A stretch of 64,000 nucleotides of DNA from Micropterus salmoides (GCF_014851395.1 NW_024040485.1:16777087-16841086); one strand, 5' to 3'; positions 42,745 to 54,454 are shown, numbered from the stretch's first letter. The notes: generated by a model not told the origin, from the letters alone. Program-made: numbers and translations.

Positions 42745-44620
42745 AGGAACACGTCAGTAAAATATCAGTAAGGCATCATCTTGACCTACGAATTGACTTC
42801 AGGGGTGGACTCCTTCTCTTGCCATCCATCTTCAAGGAGAAGATTGAGGATTTCATTATTCTTGGAGAGGTAAAAAACTGGTGTTGTGTATAGCCAACTA
42901 GCCATAAGTTAATGTTCTTTTGGAATACTGTGCATGCCTTATCAGATCCATCCATCAGACAAAGTGGTGTTTTGTACAGTGTATATAGTAGTTGTACATT
43001 TGATGCACTACCTTACTTTGACGTGACCAAGAGTCTTCCCCCAGATGTAGGCTAATGCATGATTTGCTGGAGGGAGTTCTGCCTCTGGTAATGAAATTAG
43101 TCATCTATAAAGCTCATAATCAAAAGCACATAATCATACATGAAAGAATTGAGTTAAAACAAAAAAGTATGCATCGGGAAGAATGACAAACCAGTGCCAA
43201 TGACTAAAAAAATTCTTCGAAAATCTAACATAGTTGAACCAGCCAGCCAAAAATAGTGCCTATTCAGATTCGGTTGCTGTTTTTAATGGCTCACCATATC
43301 CCACCTAACGGTCCATACTGGCATCTGTTCTTACGATGCTCAGAAATCGTGGATATCATAATGGCTGTAACAGTAAGAAAAGATGAGCTTGCTCATTTAA
43401 AATAGTTGATTGAAGAATTCCTTGATAAGACAACTGAAGTCTTTGGAAATGTGTTAACACCTAAATGCACTACTTAATTCACTATCCTAGACTTATGTTG
43501 ATGTACCGTCCTGTTCGTCCTTTGTGGTGTATGAGGTATGAAAGCAAGCAATATTATTGTTATGTCCCGGTGGCATCCAGGGGATGGGGGACTAACTGCT
43601 GATTAGAATTACCGGGGTGGAAAGTCAAGCAGGTGACACAGATTTAGGTTTTAACAGAAATGTATTATAATCAGACAGCCAAAACGGAAAACGATCTCCA
43701 CTGGATGATTAGGGGACAACTAAAACAACCCATAGGCAAAATAAATAAATAAGGGACTTTAATAATCACAACAAAGGTTATGACGGGCATCTGTAAAATA
43801 ACAAAAGAGACAAGATTAATAACTTGCGAACAACAAACAGTCTCTCACTGGTTGGTCGGGCTCACTGGAGTCCAACTGGGGCCAAGACCGTATAACCTGA
43901 GCTTTGACACGGAAGGAGGACGCCAACACAATCCAACACTCCTCTTCGCCCAGCCCAGCACACGATCCAACACAACACCTCGCCTCCACTCCAGCCTCGA
44001 GGGCCTTATACCTGCAGTTGATTAGCGGCAACGAGATTGCAGCTGCGAGAACGGCACAGCAACGGTACATACCTGGAGAGAGAGCGCAAGAGAGAGAGAG
44101 CACAAGGACCACAAACACCAACCCAAACAGGAATTTACAGTAGCCTAACAATTATAAATATTGCCAGCAAATGTAGGAATTTTGTAAACATAACTGCGTC
44201 TCTCAGTAACCGTCATCAAATGAAGCAGTGCTGGGAGTTTTCTTCAGATAGGTTCTTAGGTGACTTTGAAAATGCACTCAGCAAAAGCATTAATGTGCCA
44301 TTTTCATCTCTGCCAGGTGATTTACAGAATGCTCTGAAATTAAACTAAAGTTTTAAACGTGCAGTTTCAGGATAAAGTGCTTCAGTTTGTGTCATCTGTA
44401 TCTGTTAATGGTGTCAAATATGCCCTTGGGGATGTTTTTGTTGTAGGTCTTGTACATTCTGCCACCCCTTTATTCTTGAAAATTAAGTACATTCTGAACA
44501 TTGAGACTTTTTGGGTGTTGTGTGGGAAACCTTTATTTCCTTGCTCTTTTGACAATCATTTCCATGCTTACCCTGTCACATTTGACGACTAGATTCTGCC
44601 AAATCCAAGAAATGAGTTTA
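42745..44620 (+). pseudogene. Remnant of a multicopy, uncharacterised teleost protein family, split by a solo LTR
   Basis: A possible exon (42748-42873) reads GGLLLLPSIFKEKIEDF before a GTAAAA donor. Then come MHDLLEGVLPLVMKLVIYKA (about 43055), HIPPNGPYWHLFLRCSEIVD, LIEEFLDKTTEVFG, and LWCMRYESK (43522-43548). After the LTR follow RNFVNI, NRHQMKQCWEF (44208-44240), VNGVKYALGDVF and FHAYPV. I recognise this motif order from numerous uncharacterised teleost proteins; function is unknown and a transposon origin is plausible. Stops (e.g. TAG at 43403) and indels make it a pseudogene. The solo LTR at 43558-44150 interrupts it between the motif pairs. Confidence 0.65.
43558..44150 (-). mobile_element. 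Solo LTR with 5-bp target duplication ATTAT
   Basis: The 593-bp segment starts TGTTATGTCCCGG and ends GTAGCCTAACA, so its ends are TGTTA and TAACA. It is flanked by ATTAT on both sides (43553-43557 and 44151-44155), as expected for LTR integration. No internal region remains, which fits a solo LTR left by recombination. Minus orientation is proposed because a TATAAG motif and CT-rich sequence then come first. It is unrelated to the Ty3 LTR at 36764. Confidence 0.82.
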
Positions 44621-45829
44621 ACCACCAGGCGCAAGACACATATTTTGTTGATGATTGACTGTTTCATTGAGATATTCTGTCTAAATATATTGAAATTTTT
44701 CTTTTCATACAGACAGGGGCAAATCAAAGGAGTATAAAAAGTGTCTATTGTTCTGTGTGTCCTGTCACAGGTCTTTAATTAGGTGGAATTAACATGTATA
44801 ATGGTAATATTTTAAGCAGTCTTTACATCTTGTTTTACACATTGACACTGACATGTATTTGCAATGAATTAACTTTTTCTTACCACAAGAAATAAATTTA
44901 ATGTGCAAATTGTTATTAAATTGACTGAGTATATTAATGCTCCCCGAAGAATGAATCCTGTCCATTTTAGACACTCCGTGAGTTTTCAGCTAGTTTCAAC
45001 GCAAATGAAATGGTAGATAACTATTGAATTTACTGAGATCATTTTTACTTCCTAAGATACGCCATCTATTGACCATGAATTCATCTACTGACGAAGCTCA
45101 AAGAATAGGTAAATCCAAGGGCCTAGGTTTACATATTTTGGAGGACAGAATATTATGTTATTGATTGGATTATGAGCAAAGAGGGTAACATTTAAAAAAA
45201 AAAGTCTGAATGATGTCATAGTTGGAAAAGCACAGTTTCATTGACAACTGTGCTTTTCATGAGGAAGGTTTATTTATGTTGGACATCCAAATGAAATTTT
45301 TGAAAAAGGATTTTTAATAATGCTATATAAAAGACATCAACCCTGTCCACCCTGGGAGTGAACTATACTGGGAGTGATTGTGTTGCTCAGTGCATTTACT
45401 CTGATTCAGGATAGAGATCTGGCTCAAATACAAAAAACTCCTTTGTATCGAGGCGAGGACAGACATCCCAGAGATGGGAATTTTAAAACGTGGACAAATA
45501 AATCAAAACTAGGCCTATCTTCATGATTAAATAACACTAGGGCTAAGTGAGGAAATATTTGGATTGCAGTGTATCTCTCTCTAAGCTCAACAGCCCCATC
45601 CAATGGTGTCTTTGTGGACCTGCATATTAGTACACATCTGCATTACTTATATTACACGCAAGTTAGTTTACCATTAACCCTTCATAGAACTACTCTTTTT
45701 TTGTGTATTATATTTTTTTAAGTAACGTCAGGCGGCTTAGACTGTATGCTTACTACATATTAACGAGTCTATTGTGACAGCTTAGTTCCACCAGTGTTTT
45801 ACAGTTGTTGTGTCAGGCTAAATGTTACC
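44621..45829. other. Intergenic with a hairpin, no gene seen
   Basis: AT-rich sequence without a recognised gene. It contains the perfect 13-bp hairpin described separately (45225-45258). Confidence 0.45.
45225..45258. repeat. Perfect 13-bp hairpin, 8-nt loop
   Basis: GAAAAGCACAGTT pairs exactly with AACTGTGCTTTTC around the loop TCATTGAC. The stem is short for a microRNA precursor. It may be a chance palindrome or an element end. Confidence 0.7.
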
Positions 45830-45917
45830 TGACGAGTTTAATGTACTCCAGCTTTCATTAACCTCATTGAAGGAAGACCTCATTGTCCTGGACTTCAGCA
45901 ACCTTTGTGTACACGAT
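45830..45917 (+). other. Exon-like open segment with GTAAGT donor
   Basis: The frame reads DEFNVLQLSLTSLKEDLIVL, then DFSNLCVHD, ending at a consensus GTAAGT (45918). It lies 260 bp before the ATG of paralogue C. It could be a leftover exon of an older gene or chance. I see no partner exon. Confidence 0.25.
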
Positions 45918-45979
45918 GTAAGTAATGACCCCTAAAGACAGTACTTTCATATATCATGTATTGAACCTAAAGTCGGCAC

Positions 45980-46026
45980 ACGCCTGATAGCAAACCACGC
46001 TAACCCGGCTATAGAACCCCGCCCAT
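45980..46026 (+). promoter_or_regulatory. Conserved upstream block of paralogue C
   Basis: CGCCTGATAGCAAACCACGC, then TAACCC and AGAACCCCGCCCA, matches the blocks before A and B in order and spacing. It lies about 150-190 bp before the ATG at 46174. Confidence 0.5.
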
Positions 46027-46173
46027 TCCGTTACAGCTACTAGCAAAATAACTAGCCGTTAGCTTTCCACTGTGTTTGGCGTTGGAAGGTCCATCTTCTA
46101 CTTCTCCTGATTATTAAACTTTAACGCTGTCCGGACACTTTTTAAAACTTAAGGACCTGAGCTTATATCCGGG

Positions 46174-49100
46174 ATGTGCTCGGTCGTCGGCTGTGATTCA
46201 GGGCGTCGCGGTGCGCAAAGGTTCAAGTTACCGGAGGATCCGGAGAGGAGACTGGAGTGGGTCCAGTTCCTCTTCGAAGTCAACGGGCAGCGACTCAAAG
46301 AAACGTGCTGGACTGATATCACAATTTGTAGTGAGCACTTTACTGATGACTGTTTTGTAAACCCGAGTCTGATTGGCACGGTCCAGCTAAAGTCCAGTGT
46401 TGTCCCATCACTGTGTATCAAGTCAGAGCCTCTGGAGAGCCCACAACATGTGGTGAGTCTGCTGTGACAGCTTCAAGTCTGAAGTAATGTCTGTCACTGT
46501 CCCCTTCCTACCTCCTCAACACATCTCCGTTTGACAAAAAGTTGCTTTTTGTGGCTGAGGTCACGATGAAGACAACAGGTCAGTGCCAGAGCACCATCTA
46601 AATTTACACAAACATTGCCCCCCCCCCCCCTCCTCTATTGATCAGGTATTTATAAGGAATAACACAAAGCAGGATAATGGCAAAATGTCAATTTAATCAT
46701 CACACACAGAAGACTTTTGCCTAGATAAACAAGTATGATAGGTGTTTACATTCTTTACTTCTTTATTCCACATAATTGTCCCATATAATTAACTAAATTT
46801 CCCCAGAAGCACACAGTTGAGACACATTAAGAGTAATAACTATAGTATCTATCTTTTAAGCGCTCACATAAACAGTCAGTCTGTCAGCACACAGTTTGAC
46901 ACAACAATCACAGTGAACTCTTCAAATCACCCCCTATTTAATAGAGATTTACTGTCCAGTTCTTTTTACACAATATATCATCATGTCCACATTTTTAAAT
47001 ATTCGTAAAATAGTGGGCTAGTCAACATCTTGTGTGTCCATGTGTAGCCCAATTTAAATGCTGCTTTTACTTACTTGCTTAATAGCACATATGGCCCATA
47101 CATGTGTAGGCATGTGTGAAAGAGACTATACAGTATGATGAGCACTTGCCATGTAACTGCCCACAGCTATAGTATCATGTAGCCACTATCCATGTATTTG
47201 TTTAGGATGCACATTGTCCAGTCAGTGCACACATACAGCTTCCATTTATTTTCTGAAAAAATCTGAAAAGTTTATTGCATTTGTCTTTTGTTTAACTAGA
47301 AGTTTTTTGTCATTTGTGTAGGAGCCTGTGGGACATTGTTCAACTTCCTCCTCTGAAAAATCTAAACACACTTTAACAGGTAAGAGCTTTAAATATTGAG
47401 TTTTATTAAATAATAAAACAGGGTATTAATTTGTCAAACTATTTCTTAACGAATGAATTCTGATGTTTGTTTTATAGGTTCCCCAGTAAGTCCTGGTTCA
47501 AGTGGAGTTTCAAACGGCATGACCTCTGGATCTGACCAGATGCAACCAAAAGACATGACTATTGATTTGAACAAGGAAAAGTAAGTTACACTTCCCACAT
47601 TTTTGCGTACTTTCTTTACATTTCGTATGACATTACTGATTACGTTGGCTTTTTAAGTCTTCATTTTGATTGATCTTTAGAGCTGCGCTTCTACAGATGA
47701 AAGGGAAGTTGGTTGTGAATGAAAGCTGCCTCCTCCAGTTGTTCCGTCGCAACTGCCCGTCATGTGGTTGTAAACTTCAGACAGAGAAGGTCACCTATGG
47801 GGTCCTCATTGTTTTGAACCAATGGTGTCTTCAGTGTGAGTACAGATTCCAGTGGAAAAGCCAAGTCAATGCCAGCGTCCCAAGAGCTGAACACCTGACA
47901 GGAGGCACAGAAGTGACTCCAGAGACCCAAGAGGTAAGACTATCAGACACACTAAATATAAAAACATATCCAGTGTTAGGCAAGTGTTGTCATGTTGCCT
48001 TTCAGAAAAAATTGTGATTTGACATTTATCCTGATAATTATAGATATGGAATGATATTTAAAACATTTTTGGCCATATCACCCAGCCCTACTTCTGAGTA
48101 CAAATAACAGTTGTTTACTATGTAAAAAATGCATTACATGTATGTTATGTTCTGACCATGTATTGCTACATATTGCTGTTATGTTGCCAGAAGATTGTAG
48201 CTAGGTACTATAGATCACACAAGTGAATGTGTAGCCATTCAATCCGCACTTCTATACAGAAAATTGGATGACATTCCGCTGTCAAACACCTCTGCCCAAA
48301 GAGGATGTAAACTAATCAGTGCTACATATACTCTGTGACAGTTTGACTCTTAATTTATTTATGTCTGGGGTGCCAGTCAGGTCTCTCTCCTGACAGATAA
48401 CATACAGTATATATTTTTTTATACAGTATGCATTGTTGAATGACACTAACAGTGTAATGAAAACCACAACACAAGGAGTTTTTTAAAGCACAGTAAACAC
48501 AGCTTTTATTTGGATTTCAATAATGCACACACAAAACAACCCACAAAATAACACTATGTAAAGTGTTTCCTCTCTGGTATCAGTTCAATGTTCAGTATTC
48601 TCTTTGTTGGCAAAAAAACACAAAATAGGCTCTTTTCAATTAATTTACTAAGCACAAAATATTGTCTTTTCGGTTCATTCACAAAAACACAAAATAGGGT
48701 CTTTCCAACTCATTCCGAAGTAGCTCATTCAAAGTAACAATATAAATTCACCTCAATCTTCCAGCAAAATCAATAATTCAATTATTCACAAAAATAAGGT
48801 TATTTCCATAACATGAAAATATTATATTATTGTTCCCCCCAAATGTTTTGTCTCTTTTATAAATGGGAACTGAAAATGTTCCTGTGCAGCTTTGTTTATT
48901 CACTGTGTCCATGGAAATGATGATGAATGCAGCCGTAAAGGTACAGTTTCCTTACACAGAAAAGATGTTTACTTTTCTGATGACTACTACACAGCTTATT
49001 AACATTCAGGCAAGCTTAATATTTTGTTATTTGTGATGCTATGTACAGGTGCTGGTCATATAATTAGAATATCATCAAAAAGTTGATTTATTTCAATAAT

Positions 49101-51797
49101 TCCATTCAAAAAGTGAAACTTGTATAATGTATACATTCATTCCACAGAGACTGATACAAATGAAATAAGAGATAAAAGCATTGCCTACTGACCAGTCAAT
49201 ACTATTGGAATATGGCATCACGTCATCGTCGTTTTATATGCTACTTTTATGCTGCTTTTTATGCTGTTTTATGCTATGCTTAAGAAAATAAGCTGACTTA
49301 ATAAATCTGAGGTAGAACATTCAAAACAATTATGATAAAATCTTTAGTTCAACAAATATGCAAAAGTAGAATTAAGTCCCTTTTCCTCAACAAAATAAAC
49401 ATCTTAACAGAAAAAAAAACAAGGTCTAATTTGTTCGTGATTCAAATGAATTAAATCAAACCTTTATATCATATTTATTTATAACATGTTATATTTTTAT
49501 TGAAGAAAATTATATTGCGATAATCATTGTTATTGTTTTATTGCCCAGCCCTACTTAGAAGTCAAATATGCTCTAAAAAATCTACAGAGAAGTCTGGAAA
49601 TTTGAGGCTTGAAAAGTATGGAATTTTGAAATGGAAAGTTTGCAGGAACCCTGAGTGCAGCCAGATCGATAACACTTACCGACCGCTGCTGAGGCTGATT
49701 GAGAAAGGCTGTACCTGTGATTATGGCTATGGCTATGGGATTACAGAGCTTTGTCTGGTGTTGTCACTATGATTGTGGCTTTAGCAGCCATGGCTGTTCT
49801 TTGGTTGTTATGATTATAGATGTGGCACATTAGTTTATAGTAGGTCAAACTACATGCAGGGGTTGTGTGGTGTGTGCAGTGAATTGACATGTTTGTTCTG
49901 GTGGAGCATTGTATAGAAGCAACTGTATTCCTGAACTCCCATGGTGGGTCAGTAACACATCAGTCATATCTGATAAAAACATTGTTTGTTCAAACTGTGT
50001 GGCAAACAGTGTTTGCTTGGCTAACGTTAACAGGCGCATTAAAGAGTAGTCACAGTACCATATCCATGGCTGGAGACTGTCAGAGCTCGCTTTTTGAAAG
50101 AGTAATGAGCAATAAATGCATCATGTAATGTGTCACATCATCTTTCCTTTCTATAGCATCTGCAGAAATTTTCCCTAAACTGGCAGTGCATTACTGCTTT
50201 TACTACTTTCAGTGCTCCGTACTGTTTTTCTTTCCTTTCTTTTGGAAAATATTTTTGCCTATCCTTGCACATAGGCTTTTTGCTCACTAAATCATAATGT
50301 TTCCTCCGCTTGCCCCTCCTTTTTTGTGATTTGGCTATAATATTCTGTGCCATATAGATTTGGAAAAGTTTTACCCTTGCCAAGCTGTCCTTCTTTTCAT
50401 TGTGTTCTTCACAGGACATTCCAACAGATGACCGCATCAGCAGTACAGTTTTCTCGGAGATTATTACTTTCAGTGATGAAGAAAGCGATCCCTCAGATGA
50501 AGGAGAGGAGGGTGATGAAGGTGAGGTGAGTTCGGATGGGGAATGGAATCCAACTGAGGATTTTGTGTTGGCTGAAGAGCTCACAAAAGAGTCTGAGGAG
50601 GAAAGCGAAGATGAAGGCGAAGAGGAAGAAGATTTGGATTCCACGGGTGGCCTCAAAATTAATGAGCTCTGCACAGAGTGTGGAAGTTTTTTCAGTATTC
50701 TGAAGCCTCACACGTGTGTGCACAAAAGAAAGCCCTTTTCCTGCAATATCTGTGGCAAAAGATGCGTTACCGAGATATCTCTAAAAACTCATAGCAAAAT
50801 CCATGACGAAACCTATGAACATCCTTGCAAGTACTGCCACGTTACCTTCAAAACAAGGGTGGACAAACTTAAACACGAGCAGACCCATCAAGATAGAAAA
50901 GATCCATACAAATGTCCTGACTGTCCAGAGACGTTTGCCACCAGTAAAGAACGCAGCATCCACCTGACAAATCACAGAGTCCGGAGAGAGTTCAAATGTG
51001 GAGTTTGTGGGATTGAATTTAAGGATGTGCATCATCTTCGGAGACACTCTGTTGTGCATACTGGATTGAAACCCTACAAATGTTCGGTGTGCCAACGTGG
51101 CTTCAGCCAGACCAGCCACCTGAAATCCCATATGCGTCTGCACACAGGTGAGAGGCCTTATAAGTGTCAGCTTTGTGACAAAAGCTTTAATCACAACGTG
51201 AGCTTGAAGAGTCACGTCCAGCGGTACCACTCATTGAGCTCTGGACGTGAACAGAAGAAAGGAAAGGGAAAGGAAAGGGAAAGCGACACTAGTGATGCTC
51301 AGGATAGTGAGAATAAGAAAGACACATACTCTGAGTCTGACAATGTAGAAGAACAACAACACACAGAAGAGGAGGTGCAGAAAAAGGGAACAGAAATGCC
51401 AAAAAGTAAGAGAAAGAGGAGCACAGGTAGACCCAGAGGAAGGCCAAAGAGAAATGCAGCCGGCAGCTTGGTACTCGCAGGGCAAAAAAAGGTCCAGCGT
51501 TCATACATTAAACCTGCAAAATCAAAGGCACAGAAGTTAAAGAAAACCGGTTCCAGCAACGAAGAAAGTGAGGACGAGCCATCAGACAGTGACATGTCCC
51601 TTGACGCCACGGAAGAGGAAGAAGAAGAGAAGGAGACAGTGAGGAAGAGCACGGGGAGATCAAGAGGAAGACCAAAAATTGACAATGACACTGATTTTGA
51701 CCCAGAGGAAGAAACAAAGAAAAAGAGGTACAGCAGCCAGAGCAGTGGTAAGAGCTTGGGGAAACGTAGGGGCACAGCGAAGAAGAATGTTGACTAG
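46174..51797 (+). CDS. Paralogue C: THAP domain / CPxCG module / six C2H2 zinc fingers / AT-hook protein, 691 aa
   Basis: Exons 46174-46452, 47322-47379, 47478-47580, 47681-47933 and 50415-51797 have GT-AG borders and the same phases as B (0,1,2,0). The sum is 692 codons with stop. THAP marks are MCSVVGC, EWVQF, ICSEHF and VVPSLC in place of the AVP box. Exon 2 is shorter than in A and B. Exon 4 has CPSCG...CLQCEYRFQWKSQ. Exon 5 has an acidic run, a degenerate finger and six C2H2 fingers, then a Ser/Lys-rich tail with GRPRGRPK and GRSRGRPK; the last AT-hook core of A and B is changed to RRGTAKK. It is likely a nuclear DNA-binding protein; target unknown. Fingers differ from A/B throughout, while the first 129 coding bases equal B. 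Confidence 0.87.
48050..48095 (-). repeat. Dispersed repeat end in intron 4 of C (GGGCTGGGTGATATGG)
   Basis: Read on the minus strand, AGTAGGGCTGGGTGATATGG begins a repeat of the same kind as at 24222 in paralogue B. A further related end is at 49535-49558 (GTAGGGCTGGGCAATAAAAC, minus). Confidence 0.5.
48464..48740. repeat. CACAAAATAGG-type degenerate tandem sequence
   Basis: The motif ACACAAAATAGGSTCTTT recurs with about 40-60-bp spacing, together with ATTCATTCA-like spacers, in intron 4 of C. It may be part of a mobile element; ends were not found. Confidence 0.35.
49045..49160 (+). repeat. Dispersed repeat (GGTGCTGGTCATATAATTAG type)
   Basis: CAGGTGCTGGTCATATAATT, followed by ATCATCAAAAAGTTGATTTA, is a sequence I have met repeatedly in teleost genomes as an interspersed repeat. 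The class is uncertain. Confidence 0.5.
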
Positions 51798-54449
51798 CTT
51801 AACAATTAATTTAGTGTGAGCAATTGTGAAAAGAAAGAAGCCAATGAGATTGGAGGGCTATAGAGAACTAACTGGGTTAGGATGTCTTGATTAGATATAT
51901 TAAAACAATTCAGAATACGAGAAACAAAATATCCACATAAGCCAGCGCCTCTCTGAATTAAATCATCTTTTTAAATCAACACTTTTAAATCTGTTGACTG
52001 GTGTGTAGACCATGGAGTTAAATTGGGAACATTAATTAACCAGGGCTGACGTTAAATCTTTGACACAATAGACACAATTTAGCTTGATAAATGGTCTTCT
52101 GCCTGTCACCAATGAGACCAACCCTATCAGATGATTTGATATCAGTAATTATAAATGAACGTGCAGTAATGGAGGTCAATGCAAATTACCTTTGGAAAAT
52201 TTGGGTCACCAAATGCAGGAAAAAAGGGCTTTACTGTTCAGAAAATGTGTACCCTATTCATGTATTGTAATAATAATGTCGGCTTCAAGCTAAAAAAATA
52301 CCTTTATGCTCTGAAATGAAGTCAGGCACTATGGCACTTTCAATTTCTTATTCACTATAAAGCTGCACAATTATGAATCTTCAGTGATTTATCAGTCTGT
52401 AGAGAGCTCTAGAAGTGTTCAGATAGCAATTCATTGTTAGGTGTTTTGATTTTTTTATGAATCAGTAATACACAATTACACAGAAGACCTGTTAAACTAA
52501 TAAATCAGTCTCAATCAATGATGATTTCTTTTACACAATGCCTTCAAATCTATAGAAACATATAGTTGTTTGGTATTTCCACCGGATTGTAAGTTTTTGG
52601 GTGTTCTCTTCTTAAGCCTGAGCCTCGATGATAATCTCTGTGGCCATTGTGAATCTCTTTGTCTTGGAGCGTTCAACTGCCATGTGAGATTTCACTGCAA
52701 CATTTTAATGTAGCAAAAGCCACAATATGCTTTCATGAAGTCAGTATTAGTTCACAGTTCATCTTTCTGGATTTCACATCCCTGACCACTGTGGCAGTGC
52801 TTTTTGACAGATGACTATCAGTTGTCAGACCTCAGAGCTTACCTGAATGCACCACTGAGAAGTGGTTCATGCTTGGCACTGAATTAAAGTCCATAACGAT
52901 ATACAGTACAACAGGCAGACTACCCCGTATGGGCCTTTTAAGGAATTGCAGATTTTTACATTAAAATTAAATGTGTCCAACTGCCATTTTGAGAGTCTTA
53001 TCATTTACCATGTCCTTTTCTGTCTGATGTACCTCCACACCCCTATGAGATGGGCCCCCTTTATCATACCTCTTCAATAGATGGAATGGCTTTACGGTAT
53101 TGTTCAGTGGTATTTTAAGAAGTTTTGGCCAAGTTAGAATTTGTACTACTGCTGTTTGGAGTGACAGAAACTGGTTGTTTCAACCATGTACAGTTTCTTT
53201 ACTTTTGGCTTTCTTTTACAGTTGACAGTTGGAAAACTGTGGCCTGTCTTGTGCAGACTACCATTGGAAACTTATTGTGACAATAACTCAGCATCACACA
53301 AATTTGTAATCTTACTTTTTTGTTGATTTTTCTCCCAAGAACAAATATGTGGAAATATATTATTCAATTTATACTCAAACTAGATGAGCTTTACATTTTT
53401 TTCATGTACCCACTGCTAACTTCAGAAGTACCCCTTGGGGTTCAAGTACCCCTGGTTGGGAATCATTGCATTAGCTTATAGGGTGTGGTAAAGAACGATT
53501 AGCTAATTCACATTTCTACTTAAAAAACTAAACCAGACAAACTGCTTGCCAGCCTAAATGAGGCTGACATGGGTTTAGTATCTTGGCGCCAAAGGAGTTG
53601 ACTTGTTCCCCAACCTTGCGAGTCTTGAATTTAAATGTATGGGTGTATCTGGGTTCAGAGTTCCCACTTTGATCAAAACCCTTGAATGAATCCCCCCTGC
53701 TTACATGTTTATCCTCTTTCTCTCTCTGTGTGTGTGCCAGTGCTAAAGCTTGCTTCAAGGCCCATCAAGTTTTTTTTGAGTGTTGGAGAGACGTCTTCAG
53801 CTTTTCTCTCTGGAAAGAGTCAGCCTGTTGCTGGGTACACCCAAGGCTGCTTAGTGGATTAGACATAGTGATGGTTGGCAGATCTAAACTTGGACAAATG
53901 TTTGGAGACTTTAAATAAAAAATAATTTCTTTTTGACTTTTAATTAGCTACAAACCTTGCTAAATGAGGATGGAGTCTGTATGCACAAGAGGTAGATGGG
54001 TCTTTCATTTAACCAGTTGTGTAAATCAGATAGCCTACTATTTTATTAGTATTTTTTTAGTGTGAGTTTGCTACAGGCCCTCAGTGATATGCTACATCTG
54101 GCAAAACTATTACTATACAGTTGTGGTTTTGAGAAAGGTCAGAAGTACAAGACAAAATGCAAAATGAGCCTCCTGTTTGGGCTTATAATTTTGTCACATA
54201 TTGGGAAATTTGAGAATCAGTCGCACAGAATCAATTTAAGACTTTCATTTCATCTTGTAAAATTATTTTGACGGACTGCACTTTGTCTCATGAGACATTT
54301 TCCATCACTGAAGTTTAAGAACAGAGCCTGTGTGTGACTGATTGTAATTGGCTCAGTGTGCGTAATTGGTTTATTCAGCAATTAGTTTTTTCATTTCTCT
54401 TTGCTCTAGTGATCTGTTTAGGAGGATTTGCATGTTTTAATTTACTAAG
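51798..54449. other. Downstream of C, no gene seen
   Basis: This begins with the C 3' UTR, for which I could not pick a firm poly(A) site. The rest has only short frames and no recognised repeat or exon. Confidence 0.45.
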
Positions 54450-54454
54450 AAAGT

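Noticed and set aside
43816..44151. Minus-strand frame with a hydrophobic, signal-like start
   Set aside because: It lies inside the solo LTR and ends at its border; no family match. Treated as chance.
15101..51797. Possibility that A-B-C are ordinary THAP transposons rather than genes
   Set aside because: B and C have intact five-exon structures, no terminal inverted repeats or target duplications were seen around them, and they end in host-type C2H2 arrays rather than a transposase core.
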